Assembly: GCF_001887595.1 (NCBI RefSeq)
Contig: NZ_CP017480.1
Location: 2,191,001 to 2,255,000 of the forward strand
Length of the DNA stretch: 64,000 nucleotides
Direction: 5' to 3'
Origin: Luteibacter rhizovicinus DSM 16549
GTDB taxonomy: Bacteria; Pseudomonadota; Gammaproteobacteria; Xanthomonadales; Rhodanobacteraceae
Under the pieces are notes generated by a model. It ran no database searches. It saw only the letters and a program-made list of their open reading frames with translations, and had not been told where the DNA came from. Of the stretch, positions 36,365-49,197 are shown in pieces; position 1 is the first letter of the stretch, and each line of letters opens with the position of its first letter. The position numbers and the translations under genes were made by a program.

Positions 36365-37774
36365 TTACTGCAGCAGCGAGTTCACTGCTTCCAGGTCCTT
36401 GATGTCCACCGTGCCGGCCGTCTGCTTGAGCAGCAGCTTGTCGAGGATGAACTGGTGGCGGGCCTGCGAGTAGTCGCTGAGCGACTGGGTGAGGTTCTGC
36501 TGGGCGATCAGCACGTCGACGATGGTGCGGGTACCGACTTCGAAGCCGGCCTGCGTCGCATCGCGAGCGCTCTCGGAGGATTCGACGGCGGCCTTGGTCG
36601 CTTCGACCTTGCTGATGCCGGCGACGACCGAGCGGTAGAAGTTGAGCGTGTCACGCACCACCTGGCGGCGCACCGATTCCAGCGAGTCCTGGGCGGCGTC
36701 ACGCTGGTAGATCGACTGGCGGACGCGCGATTGCGTGAGGCCACCGGAGAAGATCGGCACGTTCAGCGTCAGGCCGACCGTGGTCGCGCCGCGGCCGTTG
36801 GTGCCGCTCGAACCGAGGGTGCCCGCGGAAGCGGCCGAGCCGGCGCCGGCGTTCTGGGTCCACGCCGTGCTCTTGTTGTAACCCAGCGAGGCGTCGATGG
36901 TCGGCAGATGGCCGGCACGTGCGGACGAGATGCTGTGCTCGGACGACTCGACGTTGTACTGCGCGGCGAGGATGCTCGGGCTGCTCTTGACCGCTTCGGC
37001 CACCCAGGCCTTCGGATCGTTCGGGGTCGGCGCGTCCATCGGCAGCTGCTCGCGCAGCTTCTTCAGGTTGTCGGCCGGCTTGCCGGTGATCTGGGTGAGG
37101 GCTTCACGCGAATCGGCCAGCGTGTTCTCGGCCGTGATGACGGCGGCGACCGAGGTGTCGTGCTGTGCCTTGGCGTCCTGCACGTCCGTGATGGCGGACA
37201 GGCCGACGTCGAAGCGCTGCTGCGCCTGTTCCAGCTGGCGGGCCAGGGCCTGCTCGTTGGCCTTGGCGAAGGTCAGGGCGTCGTCGTTGGTCAGGACCTG
37301 GAAATAGGCCGTGGCCACGCGCGTCGCCAGCTGCTGGAGGGCGGCCTCGTACGTCGCGTTCTGCGAGTTCGCGGACGAATGCGCGGCCTGCAGGTCGGCG
37401 ATCTGGCTGAAGTTGAGCACGCTCTGCGTGACCGTCGCGCCCAGCGTGCGCTGGCGGGTGTGGCCGATGTCGCTGCTCAGGAGCGGGTTGCCTGCGGCAT
37501 CGCGCAGCGGATTGCCTGCGGCGTCGGTCAGCACCGAGCGCGACGGGCCGGCCGGATCGGACTGGGTAATGCCGAGCGAGCCGTTGACCTGGGGCAGCAG
37601 CAGCGCACGTGCCTGGTCCACGCCTTCGCCGATGGCGAGGCGGGTGGAGTCGGCCTGCGACAGCACCGGATCGTTTGCCCGGGCCTGACGGTAGGCGTCG
37701 AGCAAGTCTTCAGCATGGCTCGCGAACGGCGTCGCGGCCAATGCCAGCGCGACGGTGAGCAGCTTCAAGCGCAT
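36365..37774 (-). CDS. tolC: TolC family outer-membrane efflux/type I secretion channel
   Basis: A 469-residue outer-membrane factor with a signal peptide (LTVALALAATPFASHAED). It begins the mature part DLLDAYRQARANDPVLSQADSTR and has the internal duplication typical of TolC: QLATRVATAYFQVLTNDDALTFAKANEQALARQLEQAQQRFDVGLSAITDVQDAKA and later RRQVVRDTLNFYRSVVAGISKVEATKAAVESSESARDATQAGFEVGTRTIVDVLIAQQNL. The latter matches E. coli TolC helices. GAGGCG precedes the ATG. It is followed by its own terminator. Upstream is the pcm-like gene, an order common in xanthomonads. Confidence 0.95.
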   Translation of the reverse strand: MRLKLLTVALALAATPFASHAEDLLDAYRQARANDPVLSQADSTRLAIGEGVDQARALLLPQVNGSLGITQSDPAGPSRSVLTDAAGNPLRDAAGNPLLSSDIGHTRQRTLGATVTQSVLNFSQIADLQAAHSSANSQNATYEAALQQLATRVATAYFQVLTNDDALTFAKANEQALARQLEQAQQRFDVGLSAITDVQDAKAQHDTSVAAVITAENTLADSREALTQITGKPADNLKKLREQLPMDAPTPNDPKAWVAEAVKSSPSILAAQYNVESSEHSISSARAGHLPTIDASLGYNKSTAWTQNAGAGSAASAGTLGSSGTNGRGATTVGLTLNVPIFSGGLTQSRVRQSIYQRDAAQDSLESVRRQVVRDTLNFYRSVVAGISKVEATKAAVESSESARDATQAGFEVGTRTIVDVLIAQQNLTQSLSDYSQARHQFILDKLLLKQTAGTVDIKDLEAVNSLLQ

Positions 37775-37808
37775 GATTTCGCCTCGTGGGTGATGGGTAA
37801 TCTGTGGG

Positions 37809-38468
37809 TCAGAGCACGAAGCGCTTCACCGGCGCGGCATGCGCCAGGTAGGGAAGGTCCGTTTCGAACAGCGATTCCTCGCGGTAGCGGCCTTCACCCT
37901 CGTGGGTGAGGAGCACCGCCGTCTGCGCCGGGGAATCGCCGCGTACGACGAACATGCGCCCACCCGGCTTGAGCCAGCGCACGAACTTTTCCGGGACCGT
38001 GTGGACAGCGCCCGTCATGACGATGGCGTCGAAAACGCCGGTCGGGTTGAAGCCGTTGACGGCCTCGGCGGTTTCCAGCGTGACATTGGTCACCGACGTG
38101 GCGGCAAGGCGCTGGCGAGCGGCCTCGACGAAGTCGGCATGCATGTCGATGCTGGTCACATGGGCCGAGAGACGGGCCAGGCAGGCGGTCAGGAAGCCCG
38201 AACCGGTGCCGACTTCCAGCACGGTATCGGTCTTCTTCAGCTCCAGTGCCTGCAGGACGCGGCCTTCCACCACCGGCTTCATCATGACCTCACCGTGGCC
38301 CAGGGGCAGGGTGAGATCGGCGAAAGCCACGTTGCGGTGGGCCGCCGCGACGAAGTCCTCGCGGCGAATCCCCTTCAGGGTCTCGAGGACGTCAAAGTCC
38401 AGGACTTCCCACGGGCGAACCTGGTTTTCGACCATGTTCTGCCGGGCCTGCTCGAAATTCATCGCCAT
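37809..38468 (-). CDS. Protein-L-isoaspartate O-methyltransferase family protein
   Basis: A 219-residue SAM-dependent methyltransferase of the Pcm family. The N-terminus MAMNFEQARQNMVENQVRPWEVLD and IRREDFVAA match the Pcm-like proteins encoded upstream of tolC. The SAM motif VLEVGTGSGFLTACLA is intact, and LPLGHGEVMMKPVVEGRVLQAL corresponds to the substrate loop. The usual Pcm TGSGY is TGSGF, and the C-terminus differs from E. coli Pcm, so isoaspartate repair activity is uncertain. It is 34 bases from tolC and probably co-transcribed. Confidence 0.88.
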   Translation of the reverse strand: MAMNFEQARQNMVENQVRPWEVLDFDVLETLKGIRREDFVAAAHRNVAFADLTLPLGHGEVMMKPVVEGRVLQALELKKTDTVLEVGTGSGFLTACLARLSAHVTSIDMHADFVEAARQRLAATSVTNVTLETAEAVNGFNPTGVFDAIVMTGAVHTVPEKFVRWLKPGGRMFVVRGDSPAQTAVLLTHEGEGRYREESLFETDLPYLAHAAPVKRFVL

Positions 38469-38831
38469 GGTGTTGGATTCCGTACGAAAAGCTACAAAAA
38501 GGTTGGAAAGGATAAGCGTTCGGAGCCTGCTTTCCCAATGTGTTAAGGCTGAGGCGCCCGCACCATGCCTACTAAGTGCCGGAAGTCACCGGACGGGGCT
38601 GACGGAAGTCATGCCCCGGCCCTACAGTGACTCGCCGGCGCCTGAACAGCTAGTGGCGCAAGTCCCTGATGCCCATGGGATCGGCCTGCGCCGTCCCCAC
38701 CTTATTCTAAGGTAGACGAGCGGTCAGACCCTTACCTTTTCCGGCTTCATGAATGACAACCATGACGTGCTGGAAATAACTGAACCGCTGCGTATAATAA
38801 AGTCATAATTTTTGTTTGTGAAGGTGTAGCC
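38469..38831. other. Divergent intergenic region between pcm-like/tolC and the TetR gene
   Basis: About 360 bases. The right end is AT-rich and carries a perfect -10 hexamer upstream of the TetR gene. The rest shows no gene or clear palindrome. It is the expected site for control of both divergent units by the TetR protein (inference). Confidence 0.5.
38793..38798 (+). promoter_or_regulatory. Probable -10 element of the TetR regulator gene
   Basis: TATAAT lies 34 bases before the ATG in an AT-rich stretch. The hexamer 17 bases upstream (CTGGAA) matches the -35 consensus at only three positions. Confidence 0.5.
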
Positions 38832-39494
38832 ATGAACGCCAGCCCGAAAATGAAAACGCAGGGTCCCGGGCGTCCGAAGGATATGGAGAAGCGCGCGGCC
38901 ATCCTCGATGCCGCCAAGGCACTCTTTACCCAGGGCGGCTTCGCGGGAACCAGTATGGATGCCGTCGCGGCCTCCGCAGGCGTCTCCAAGCTCACCGTCT
39001 ACAGCCATTTCGGCGACAAGGACAACCTCTTCCGCGAGGTGATCCGCGCCCATGTGCAGGAACGCCTGCCCGATGACCTCTTCGATTTCAGCCCGGGCGC
39101 GGACATCCGCGTCACCCTGAGCAACATCGCCAGCCGCCATGCGGCGATGGAAACCAACGTCGAGTCGGTCGGTACCTTCCGCGCCATCCTCTCGGACTGC
39201 CAGGCCGGCGGTAACCCGCGCTTCGGCCGGCTGGTCTGGGAAGAAGGCCCGGTGCGCATGCACAAGCTGATGCAGCGCCTGCTCGACGGCGCCACGGCCC
39301 GTGGTCAGCTGGAAATCGCCGACACCTCGCGTGCCACCACGCAGTTCCTTGCCCTGCTCAAGGGCGATCTGCTCCTTCGCCGCCTGTTCGGCTGCGAGGA
39401 CTGCGCCGTGCAGTTCGGTGAAGAGGTCAAGGCCAACGCCCTGGCCGCCGTCGAGATGTTCATCCGCGCCTACGAGCCGCGCCCGAACTGCTGA
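38832..39494 (+). CDS. TetR/AcrR family transcriptional regulator
   Basis: A 220-residue regulator. The N-terminal helix-turn-helix reads KRAAILDAAKALFTQGGFAGTSMDAVAASAGVSKLTVYSHFGDKDNLF, the canonical TetR DNA-binding domain. The C-terminal domain (HAAMETNVESVGTFRAILSDC, LALLKGDLLLRRLFGCE) resembles the AefR-like group that controls RND efflux. AAGGTG precedes the start. Divergence from the pcm-tolC unit makes tolC-linked efflux a plausible target; the ligand is unknown. Confidence 0.9.
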   Translation: MNASPKMKTQGPGRPKDMEKRAAILDAAKALFTQGGFAGTSMDAVAASAGVSKLTVYSHFGDKDNLFREVIRAHVQERLPDDLFDFSPGADIRVTLSNIASRHAAMETNVESVGTFRAILSDCQAGGNPRFGRLVWEEGPVRMHKLMQRLLDGATARGQLEIADTSRATTQFLALLKGDLLLRRLFGCEDCAVQFGEEVKANALAAVEMFIRAYEPRPNC

Positions 39495-39534
39495 GCGCTC
39501 GCGTCGGATACCCGCTTCGTGGTTGAATCCCCCT

Positions 39535-41563
<2,029 letters not shown>

Positions 41564-41574
41564 AGCTGCTCTTT

Positions 41575-41654
41575 GTAGGAGCCGATTCATCGGCGAATGG
41601 GTGCTCGCGGCAGCCTGCCCGCTGCCGCGGGATCGCCGATGAATCGGCTCCTAC
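41575..41654. repeat. REP pair after thiC
   Basis: Two inverted GTAGGAGCCGATTCATCGGC units flank an inner hairpin built from CGCGGCAG/CTGCCGCG. A complete BIME-like pair. Confidence 0.9.
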
Positions 41655-41772
41655 ACAGAGCTGTCGCGCCCTTTCACCTTGTGTAACCAGCCATACCGAG
41701 AATATTCGTAAAGGTAGACCCGGCAGAGGCGGGGTAAGCTAACCGCCCATGTTCCACCACCAAAGGACAGGC

Positions 41773-42798
41773 ATGAACGCGACAGCCGCCCCCTCACCGT
41801 CGCCCTCCCGTCGCCGGCGCAACCCGATCAGCCTCACCGTGGCTATCGTCATCGCGCTGCTCATCGTCTGGGTGCTCTTCACCATGTGGTGGTGGGACAA
41901 GGAGCCCGAACAGTTCGATCCGGTCGCGGTGACCACCGCGCACATGAAGGAGATCGGCCGGCCGATGGCCACCGGTGCGGTGACCACGTACACGCTGATC
42001 GAGTCGGTCCAGACCCTGCTGGACAAGCATGGTGGCTACCTGAGCAACGACAAGCTGCCGCCTGGCGTGTTCATGGACAACATCCCCAATTGGGAATTCG
42101 GCTCGCTGGTGGCCTCGCGCGATCTCGCGCAGGCACTGCGCAACAGCTTCAGCCGTTCGCAGACACAGTCGACCGAAGACAAGGATCTGGGCGAGGCCGA
42201 TCCGCTGCTCAACAGCCCGAACGATCGCTGGCTGCTGCCGAGTTCGGAATCGCAGTACGGCAAGGCGACGGACGACCTGGAGAAGTACCTCGTGCGCCTG
42301 AGCGACAGCGAGGACGCGAACGCGCATTTCTATGCGCGTGCCGACAACCTTGCCGATTACCTGCAGACCGTATCCGCCCGTCTGGGCTCGCTGTCGCAGC
42401 GTCTGTCCGCAAGCGTTGGCCAGCTCAAGGTGGATGCGGCGCCCAACGCCGACGTCGCCGGCAAGGCGGGCCAGTCCAAGGCGGTGTACGTGAAGACGCC
42501 CTGGAACAAGATCGACGACAACTTCTACGAAGCGCGCGGATACACCTGGGCTTTGCTCGAGCAGCTGAAGGCGATCCGCCACGATTTCGCCCCGATCCTG
42601 CGCAGCAAGAACGCCGACGCGAGCCTGCAGCAGGTGATCCGGGAACTGGAAGAGTCGCAGAAATCGCTGGGTAGCCCGGTCGTCCTCAACGGATCGCCGT
42701 TCGGCTTCTTCGCCAATCACTCACTGGTGATGGCGAACTACATCTCGCGTGCGAACGCCGCGATCATCGACCTGCGCACCCTGCTGGGCCGCGGCTGA
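41773..42798 (+). CDS. DUF2333 family inner-membrane protein
   Basis: About 341 residues with one N-terminal membrane helix (ISLTVAIVIALLIVWVLFTMWWW) and a periplasmic remainder. It matches the DUF2333 family: WWWDKEPEQFDP, TLIESVQTLLDKHGGYLSNDKLPPGVFMDNIPNWEFGSLVASRDLAQALRN and GYTWALLEQLKAIRHDFAPILRSKNA. The function is unknown. The start at 41773 is preferred because GGACAGG lies just upstream; the ATG at 41749 would add eight residues. It stands alone between two REP pairs. Confidence 0.88.
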   Translation: MNATAAPSPSPSRRRRNPISLTVAIVIALLIVWVLFTMWWWDKEPEQFDPVAVTTAHMKEIGRPMATGAVTTYTLIESVQTLLDKHGGYLSNDKLPPGVFMDNIPNWEFGSLVASRDLAQALRNSFSRSQTQSTEDKDLGEADPLLNSPNDRWLLPSSESQYGKATDDLEKYLVRLSDSEDANAHFYARADNLADYLQTVSARLGSLSQRLSASVGQLKVDAAPNADVAGKAGQSKAVYVKTPWNKIDDNFYEARGYTWALLEQLKAIRHDFAPILRSKNADASLQQVIRELEESQKSLGSPVVLNGSPFGFFANHSLVMANYISRANAAIIDLRTLLGRG

Positions 42799-42808
42799 CC
42801 AAGGAAAT

Positions 42809-42885
42809 GTAGGAGCCGATTCATCGGCGAAAAGCCAACGGAGCGGAGAAGCTGCGAGGCTAATCGCCGATAAATCGGCTCCTAC
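42809..42885. repeat. REP pair between DUF2333 gene and ppa
   Basis: A GTAGGAGCCGATTCATCGGC unit and its inverted partner (ending GGCTCCTAC, stem CGATAAATCG) are about 35 bases apart, in the convergent gap. Confidence 0.88.
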
Positions 42886-42897
42886 AAAGAGCGGCTC

Positions 42898-43431
42898 TTA
42901 GTGGTCAGCCTTGTAACGACCCATGCCGGCAACGATCTCGGCCTTGGCCTCGTCCGCGCCCACCCAGCCGTCGATCTTGACCCACTTGCCCTTCTCGAGA
43001 TCCTTGTAGTGCTCGAAGAAGTGGCCGATGCGCTCCAGCCAGTGACCCGAGACCTGGCCAATATCCTTGATGTGCGCGTAACCAGCGAACACCTTGTCCA
43101 CCGGAACCACGACGAGCTTCTCGTCGGCGCCGGCTTCGTCGGTCATCTTCAGCATGCCGACCGGATGGCAACGGATCACCGACCCCGGGACCAGCGACAG
43201 CGGCAGGATCACCAGCGCGTCGAGCGGATCGCCGTCGCCGCCCAGGGTGCCCGGCACGTAGCCGTAGTTGCACGGGTAGCGCATCGGCGTCGACAGGATG
43301 CGATCGACGAAGATCGCGCCGCTTTCCTTGTCCACTTCGTACTTGACGGGCTCGGCATCCTTGGGGATTTCGATGATGACGTTGATTTCGTCCGGCACAT
43401 TCTTGCCGGCGGGAACGAGGTGCAGGCCCAT
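42898..43431 (-). CDS. ppa: Inorganic pyrophosphatase (family I, soluble)
   Basis: A 177-residue soluble pyrophosphatase hydrolysing PPi to phosphate. Active-site motifs KYEVDKESGAIFVDR, YPCNYGYVPGTLGGDGDPLDALV (the D-G-D-P-x-D signature) and the C-terminal HFFEHYKDLEKGKWVKIDGW are all present. AAGGAA precedes the ATG by six bases. A membrane pyrophosphatase gene lies about 2.5 kb away in the same orientation. Confidence 0.97.
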   Translation of the reverse strand: MGLHLVPAGKNVPDEINVIIEIPKDAEPVKYEVDKESGAIFVDRILSTPMRYPCNYGYVPGTLGGDGDPLDALVILPLSLVPGSVIRCHPVGMLKMTDEAGADEKLVVVPVDKVFAGYAHIKDIGQVSGHWLERIGHFFEHYKDLEKGKWVKIDGWVGADEAKAEIVAGMGRYKADH

Positions 43432-43525
43432 GGGATTCCTTGGTGATTCGAGGGGTCAAAGCGGCCGAATAGGATACCGCCCGGCCCCAGCCACGGCAAA
43501 GCGCCTTGTTTCAGCGGGCTTTTTT

Positions 43526-43551
43526 GTGGGAGCCGCTGAAGCGGCTCCCAC
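43526..43551. repeat. Perfect REP-type palindrome
   Basis: A perfect 12-bp inverted repeat (GTGGGAGCCGCT and complement) with a 2-base loop sits seven bases beyond the S9 peptidase stop. It looks like a single fused REP pair. No T-run follows on the reverse strand, so it is not a typical terminator. Confidence 0.85.
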
Positions 43552-43557
43552 ATGACC

Positions 43558-45681
43558 TTATTTAAGGTGTTCCCAGAGGTAGGTATAGGCCAGGGCGCTC
43601 ATGAACGCCGACTGCTTGTTGTCCGCCGCCGCACCGTGACCGCCTTCGAGGTTCTCGTAGAGGCTGGCGTCGAAGCCCATGGCCTGCATGCGCGCGGCCA
43701 TCTTGCGGGCGTGCACCGGGCCGACGCGGTCGTCGCGCGTGGAGGTCGTGAACAGCACCGGCGGATATGTCGTGCCCTTGTGCAGGTTCTGGTACGGCGA
43801 GAAGGTCTGGATGTACTTCCATTCCTCCGGCTTGTCCGGGTCACCGTATTCGGCCATCCACGAGGCACCGGCAGACATGTGGGTGTAGCGCTTCATGTCG
43901 AGCAGGGCCACCTGGCTGACGACCGCACCGTAGAGCTGCGGGTACTGGGTCAGCATGTTGCCGGCGAGCAGACCGCCATTGCTGCCGCCCATCATGCCCA
44001 TGTGCTTCGGGCTGGTGATCTTGCGGTCGATCAGGTCCTGCGAAACGGCGGCGAAGTCCTCGTAGGCACGCGGACGGTTCGCCTTGAGCGCCGCCTGGTG
44101 CCAGCGCGGACCGTATTCGCCACCGCCGCGGATATTGGCGATGACGTAGACGCCACCTTTTTCCAGCCAGGCACGGCCCGCACCCGCCGCATAAGCCGGT
44201 TCCAGCGAGATCTCGAAACCACCGTAGCCGTAGACCAGGGTCGGATTGTCGCCGTCGGTCTTCATCGCCTTCGGGGCGATCTCGAAATAGGGCACCTTGG
44301 TGCCGTCCTTCGAAGTGGCGAAGTGCTGGCTCACCGCGAACTTCGAAGCATCGAAGAACGCCGGCGCGTGCTTGATCGCCTCGCGCTCACCCTGGCCAAG
44401 CGTGCCGTAATACAGCGTGGTGGGCTGCAGGAAGCCCGACACGGTGAGGAAGTACTCGTCGGTGTCGTCGGGATCGATGCCGCCGGCCTGCATGTTACTC
44501 AGTGCAGGCGCACCGCTGAGTGTGTCTTCCTTCCAGGCACCGGTAGCGGCCGGCGTCAGCACCTTGATCTGGCTGACCACGTCGTGCGACACGGTCAGGA
44601 TGAGGTGGTGGCGCGTCCACGAATGGCCGGCCAGCGAGGTGTGCTCATCCGGCGTGAACAGCACGGTGAATTCGCGCTTGCCCGCCATGAAGTCGTCGAA
44701 CTTCGTCGCCACCAGCGAGCCCGACGGGAAGGTCTTTCCACCGACCGTCCATGCCGTGCGCGGCTCGACCAGCAGCCACTCGCGTTCGACGTCGGTTTCC
44801 GCATCGTTGGGCACATCGATCTTGGTCAGCTTGCCGTCCTTGCCACGCAGGAAGGTTTCCGAGTTGTAGAACTCCAGTGCACGCTGGACGAAATCGCGCT
44901 CGAAACCCGGCGTGCGATCGCGATAGGCCGAGATGGACATGTCGTTGTCCTTACCCTCGTAGACCGTCTTGGCGGAAGCGAGCGGCGTACCGCGCTTCCA
45001 TTCCTTGACGATGCGCGGATAGCTCGACGTGGTCATCGAACCCGGACCGAAGTCGGTGGCCACATAGATGTGGTCGTCGTCGATCCAGGCCACCTGGCTC
45101 TTGGCTTCCGGCAGCGCGAAGCCGTCCTTGATGAAGGCCTTGGTCGACAGGTCGAACTCACGCACCACGTCCGCATCCGCGCCACCGCGCGACAGCGAGA
45201 CCAGGCAGCGGCGATAGTCCGGCTTCAGGCACTGCGCGCCGTGCCAGACCCAGTTCTCCTTCTCCGAGGCGGCCAGCGCGTCCAGATCGATCACGGTGTC
45301 CCAGGCCGGCTTGTCCTTGCGGTACTCGGCCAGCGTGGTCCGGCGCCACAGCCCCTTGGGGTGCTGTTTGTCGCGCCAGAAGTTGTAGAAGTGGTCGCCA
45401 ATCTTGGAAACCATCGGGATCTTCGCGTCGGAATCGAGCATCTCGAGGAGACGTGCGTCCAGCGTCTTGAAGTCCTGGCTCTCGGCGTACTTACTTACGG
45501 TCTCGGCGTTGCGCGCCTTGACCCAGTCGAGCGGCTTGGCACCGTCGATATCGTCCAGCCAGAGGTTTTCGTCATCGGCCCCGGCCTGGGCGGCGGGAGC
45601 GGCGGTATGCGGGGTGTCGTGGGCTTGGGTCATGCCACTGAAGGTAAGGGCGATGACGAGCGCAATCCAGCGTCGATGCAT
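43558..45681 (-). CDS. Prolyl oligopeptidase family (S9A) serine peptidase
   Basis: A 707-residue exported peptidase with a signal peptide (IALVIALTFSGMTQAHD). The N-terminal beta-propeller follows DDENLWLDDIDGAKPLDWVKARN, the S9A entry motif. The C-terminal alpha/beta-hydrolase domain has the nucleophile in GMMGGSNGGLLAGNM (serine near residue 569), the acid in TSTRDDRVGPVHARKMAARMQ and the histidine in GGHGAAADNKQ. It is expected to cleave proline-containing or similar short peptides in the periplasm. Start codon context is modest (GGAA upstream). Confidence 0.93.
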   Translation of the reverse strand: MHRRWIALVIALTFSGMTQAHDTPHTAAPAAQAGADDENLWLDDIDGAKPLDWVKARNAETVSKYAESQDFKTLDARLLEMLDSDAKIPMVSKIGDHFYNFWRDKQHPKGLWRRTTLAEYRKDKPAWDTVIDLDALAASEKENWVWHGAQCLKPDYRRCLVSLSRGGADADVVREFDLSTKAFIKDGFALPEAKSQVAWIDDDHIYVATDFGPGSMTTSSYPRIVKEWKRGTPLASAKTVYEGKDNDMSISAYRDRTPGFERDFVQRALEFYNSETFLRGKDGKLTKIDVPNDAETDVEREWLLVEPRTAWTVGGKTFPSGSLVATKFDDFMAGKREFTVLFTPDEHTSLAGHSWTRHHLILTVSHDVVSQIKVLTPAATGAWKEDTLSGAPALSNMQAGGIDPDDTDEYFLTVSGFLQPTTLYYGTLGQGEREAIKHAPAFFDASKFAVSQHFATSKDGTKVPYFEIAPKAMKTDGDNPTLVYGYGGFEISLEPAYAAGAGRAWLEKGGVYVIANIRGGGEYGPRWHQAALKANRPRAYEDFAAVSQDLIDRKITSPKHMGMMGGSNGGLLAGNMLTQYPQLYGAVVSQVALLDMKRYTHMSAGASWMAEYGDPDKPEEWKYIQTFSPYQNLHKGTTYPPVLFTTSTRDDRVGPVHARKMAARMQAMGFDASLYENLEGGHGAAADNKQSAFMSALAYTYLWEHLK

Positions 45682-45794
45682 GGTTCGGGGTTCCGAGATT
45701 GAGCGGAACCCGGACCTTAGCTCACCTGCGGGGCCGTCCGGCCCATGACTTCCGGGCTACCTGGCCCTAGGCATGAACCGGCTCCCCCGCTGTG

Positions 45795-45876
45795 GTAGGA
45801 GCCGATTCATCGGCGATCCCCGCGGCAGCGGGCAACACTGCCGCGAGCACCCATTCGCCGATGAATCGGCTCCTAC
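45795..45876. repeat. REP pair between hppA and the S9 peptidase gene
   Basis: GTAGGAGCCGATTCATCGGC and its inverted copy flank a CCGCGGCAGCGGG-type inner segment, the same arrangement as after thiC. Confidence 0.9.
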
Positions 45877-45889
45877 CCTGAGCAACTGG

Positions 45890-47938
<2,049 letters not shown>

Positions 47939-48035
47939 CGAAGCCTCCCCGAATGGTGAGAGCCCGCCTGGGGGCTCGACCCGAGTATAGGCAGGGGAGG
48001 CGGCGGAAGCTGTTGTGCGCTGCGGGAGGGGGTGC

Positions 48036-48680
48036 GGTGCCTTGTTCGCGGGCTCGCCTTGCTGCCTCGCGGGGGCGGCTCGGCTTCGCCGTCGCCGTCG
48101 CTGCGTACACTTGGGCGTCTCGCGGGGAGACCTTGGTGCCCACCCTCGCTGCTCAGACAGGTCCTCCGCGCTCCGTAAAGGAAAGGCCGCTAACGCGGCC
48201 CGTGACTTATCTGGCCTACGGCCGCTGCACTTGTGCGGAACTCGCCTCGAGGGTGGACACCAAGGTCTCTCACGACGATACGGTCAGCGGGAAGGCGAGC
48301 CGTTGGCGTGGGTGTCGCCGCCCAAGGGGCCGTTACGGCAGTCGTGCTGTTACGTACATCTCGCTCAGTGAGCGGCTTCGTCGTCGTGGCGCGGCCCCAC
48401 GGGACCGGCGCGCTGGGGCTGGCGGTTTGGCGATAGCGATGGCGCCGAGCCATCAGCCGAAGCGGCGTTGCTTCGTCGGCTCGACCCGCACGAACCTCAG
48501 GGATAGGAAGAGTCTTCGGTGTCCACCCTCGAGGCGAGTTCCGCACAAGTGCAGCGGCCGCAGGCCAAGTAAAACATGGGCCGCGCAGCGGCCTTTCCGG
48601 TACGGAACGCGGAGGACCTGTCTGAGCAGCGAGGGTGGACACCGAAGGCTCTGCGCCTCATCCACACACGCAAGTGGCAG
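48036..48680 (+). repeat. Composite intergenic repeat, copy D
   Basis: It has the same orientation as A and B. Unit 1 is 48127-48269 (22-bp ends, one mismatch); unit 2 is 48510-48651. The left flank matches copy A further out (GCCTTGTTC...GGCTCGCCT, then GCGGGGGCGGCTCGGCTTCG). The tandem tail is reduced to a single unit. Unit 2 is slightly degenerate around 48568-48590. It lies between the hppA start and the RcnB-like terminator; hence it may affect the hppA upstream region. Confidence 0.85.
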
Positions 48681-48714
48681 CGCCATGCCTCCACGGTAAG
48701 CGATGAAGAACCAC

Positions 48715-48751
48715 AAAAAAAGCCGGGCCCCCGCAACAGCGAAGGCCCGGC
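48715..48751 (-). terminator. Rho-independent terminator of the RcnB-like genes
   Basis: The stem GCCGGGCC/GGCCCGGC has a 14-base loop and is followed on the reverse strand by a seven-base T-run. Confidence 0.85.
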
Positions 48752-48765
48752 CCGATACCGCGGCG

Positions 48766-49182
48766 TTACTGCGAAATGATGTCCGCGATCACACCCGTAG
48801 CGACAGCAACAAGCAGGAAGTCGTTGTTGTCGGCGCGCTGCCAGCGATAGCCGCGTGGCGGTTCGCGCAGGTGGCGCTCGCGGTAGTCGTTCACCACGAT
48901 GACGCGACCGTCGTAACGATGACCGCGCTCCCAATGGCCGCCCGGACCCGGATGCCAGTTGTTGGCGTGGTTGTCGCGATGGTCGTCGTAACGGCCGTCA
49001 CGATGGTCGTCGCGGTGATCGTCACGGTGGCCGTCGCGACGGTCGTCCCGGTGATCGTCACCGTGGTCGTCGTGATACTGCTGGATGCCGGCCGGCGCGA
49101 ACGGCGCCGGACTGAAAGCGAACGCCGGGGCGATGACGGCCGAGGCGGCGAGGGTCAAGGCGATCTTGCTAAGCAGTTTCAT
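48766..49182 (-). CDS. RcnB-family periplasmic protein, His/Asp-rich (paralogue 1)
   Basis: A 138-residue exported protein with a signal peptide (ALTLAASAVIAPAFAFS). A low-complexity segment of about 40 residues repeats D-D-H-R and D-H-R-D-G motifs, suggesting metal binding. The C-terminal RcnB-like module is GHWERGHRYDGRVIVVNDYRERHLREPPRGYRWQRADNNDFLLVAVATGVIADII. RcnB proteins are linked to nickel/cobalt homeostasis and envelope functions. GGGAG precedes the ATG. The gene is 15 bases downstream of a clear paralogue. Confidence 0.85.
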   Translation of the reverse strand: MKLLSKIALTLAASAVIAPAFAFSPAPFAPAGIQQYHDDHGDDHRDDRRDGHRDDHRDDHRDGRYDDHRDNHANNWHPGPGGHWERGHRYDGRVIVVNDYRERHLREPPRGYRWQRADNNDFLLVAVATGVIADIISQ

Positions 49183-49197
49183 GCGGATGCTCCCGAA

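Noticed and set aside
43526..43551. Terminator of the S9 peptidase gene
   Set aside because: The palindrome is followed by A rather than T bases on the transcript strand, so it is classed as a REP element.
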